A DNA stretch of 7,361 nt from Chryseobacterium sp. UBA6632 (GTDB taxonomy: Bacteria; Bacteroidota; Bacteroidia; Flavobacteriales; Weeksellaceae): the NCBI GenBank assembly GCA_002455915.1, contig DKLU01000049.1, positions 8,217 to 15,577 of the forward strand, in the 5' to 3' direction. The notes beneath the pieces were generated by a model that did not search any database, was not told the origin of the DNA, and was given only the letters and a program-made list of their open reading frames with translations. Positions 6,524 to 7,361 of the stretch are shown one piece after another; position 1 is the first letter of the stretch; every line of letters begins with the position of its first letter. Made by a program: the position numbers and the translations under genes.

Positions 6524-7361
6524 TTATTTATGACTAAATACTTTTAATGATTCAGAACTAAACTTTAGTGTAAAATTATCAGTCTTGAATGAATCTGAGT
6601 TAACATTTACAAAAATGATAGTTTCAGGAAGTTCTACAACGGTATTAAGGTGAAAATTTTCGTCTGAGACCACAAGAACATCAATCTTTTTAGTAATTTC
6701 TGTGGTGTTTTTTATATAACTAATTTTTCTTCTTTTTACCAAATACGTCTGTTCTGCCGTTTCTCTTTTTTCATCGTTTGTTATTAGGGTGAAAATTCTT
6801 CGGCTTGCCTGTTGAAGGGTTAACAAAATATCTTTCTGCCCATAATCATTCGCAAAATGCAAAATATTGGCATCATTTGGAATGTGCTTATTGAGTTCAA
6901 AATAAACCGATTTGTTTTGATTGAAATCATTTTTCACTTCCTGTACCACTTCATTATCCTTATATAAATAACTTAAGAGTAATTTTTTCTTAAAATAATT
7001 TTCATCTTCAAACTCTTCTCTCAGTTTGGCAAATTCTTCTCTGAAATACGCGTTGATTTTTTTCGTCCTTTCAGAATAATTTTTACCAAAACTTACGTCG
7101 TCTTTATGAATCCTGTCGCCAACTTTTACAGTAATCTTTCCGTCGTAAATTACAAAATCACCCTTGGGTTGCACTTCAGAATTTCCGTGAATGTAGATCG
7201 GAACAATATCCAGTCCAAATTCTTCCGCAATATAAAAAGCACCTTTGTGGAATCTCTTCACATCATTTGTATAAGAACGTTCCGCTTCCGGAAAAACAAC
7301 CAAAGAATATCCCTGTTTCACTTTTTCCTTCAATTGATCCATCCCGTTTTCGATTCCTTGT
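6524..7361 (-). CDS. C-terminal part of a probable MMPL/lysophospholipid acyltransferase/methyltransferase-like fusion protein
   Basis: The frame is open to the right edge, so the 5' part is missing. The in-frame Met at 7342 is internal, because six sense codons precede it and it falls inside the acyltransferase domain. The first part is the second half of a PlsC (1-acylglycerol-3-phosphate acyltransferase) domain: VVFPEAERS is block III (usually FPEGTRS), FHKGAFYIAEEF follows, and DIVPIYIHG is block IV. The NHxxxxD block must lie outside the window. After a charged helical linker comes a Rossmann-like tail (NILHFANDYGQKDILL, then ISYI and KIDVLVVSDENF) aligned with class I methyltransferase motifs, but the glycine-rich SAM loop is lost. 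In flexirubin clusters such C-termini belong to trifunctional MMPL transporter/acyltransferase/methyltransferase proteins of the inner membrane. The MMPL part is inferred, not seen. Confidence 0.8.
   Translation of the reverse strand, partial: QGIENGMDQLKEKVKQGYSLVVFPEAERSYTNDVKRFHKGAFYIAEEFGLDIVPIYIHGNSEVQPKGDFVIYDGKITVKVGDRIHKDDVSFGKNYSERTKKINAYFREEFAKLREEFEDENYFKKKLLLSYLYKDNEVVQEVKNDFNQNKSVYFELNKHIPNDANILHFANDYGQKDILLTLQQASRRIFTLITNDEKRETAEQTYLVKRRKISYIKNTTEITKKIDVLVVSDENFHLNTVVELPETIIFVNVNSDSFKTDNFTLKFSSESLKVFSHK

Larger units (their letters stand above)
1..7361 (-). other. Part of a flexirubin-type (dialkylresorcinol/aryl polyene) biosynthesis operon
   Basis: All genes run on the minus strand with overlaps or very small gaps. 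The adjacent darA and darB are the diagnostic pair for dialkylresorcinol synthesis. The surrounding acyltransferase/MMPL-type protein, two hot-dog dehydratases, BtrH_N protein and ABC exporter pair are the accessory set usual for flexirubin clusters of Bacteroidota. The cluster continues beyond both edges: the first gene lacks its 5' part and the last its 3' end. Ketosynthase/chain-length factor, ACP, ammonia-lyase and other aryl polyene genes are not in the window, so the flexirubin product is inferred from family knowledge. Confidence 0.85.

Overview
The window looks like part of the genome of a flexirubin-pigmented member of the Bacteroidota, most likely a Flavobacteriia/Weeksellaceae organism of the Chryseobacterium type. 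This rests on the AT-rich sequence, start codons without clear Shine-Dalgarno sequences, protein families typical of that phylum, and two short dispersed repeats of a kind common in flavobacterial genomes. Genus placement is inference from recognition, not a database match.

Every supported gene lies on the minus strand, so transcription runs from the right edge to the left edge. In that order: (1) the C-terminal part of a large protein (7361-6524) with a PlsC-type acyltransferase end and a degraded methyltransferase-like tail, probably the end of an MMPL-transporter/acyltransferase/methyltransferase fusion; (2) darA (6480-5566); (3) darB (5564-4425); (4) a hot-dog dehydratase-like protein lacking the likely catalytic His (4425-3994); (5) a second hot-dog dehydratase that keeps it (3859-3416); (6) a small XRE-like helix-turn-helix protein cut by an in-frame stop (3412-3092, with its lost tail in 3091-3008); (7) a BtrH_N-family protein (2956-1961); (8) an ABC ATPase (1960-1205); (9) an ABC-2 permease running off the left edge (1218-1).

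Together these match the dialkylresorcinol and accessory/export part of a flexirubin (aryl polyene-dialkylresorcinol ester) cluster. DarB joins two fatty-acyl-derived chains to a cyclohexanedione and DarA aromatises it to the dialkylresorcinol. The dehydratase pair probably serves polyene or acyl chain processing. The BtrH-like protein is a candidate acyl-transfer enzyme, and the ABC pair and MMPL-type protein probably move lipid or pigment across the inner membrane. The ketosynthases, ACPs and aryl-starter enzymes expected in such a cluster are not in this window.

Most junctions are tight (overlaps of 1 and 14 bases; gaps of 0, 1 and 3 bases), so this looks like one operon. Only three junctions are looser: 43 bases before darA, 134 bases between the dehydratases, and 51 bases between the HTH remnant and the BtrH gene. 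The last two each hold a repeat. No tRNA, rRNA, CRISPR array or insertion sequence was seen, and no gene-free stretch exceeds 300 bases.
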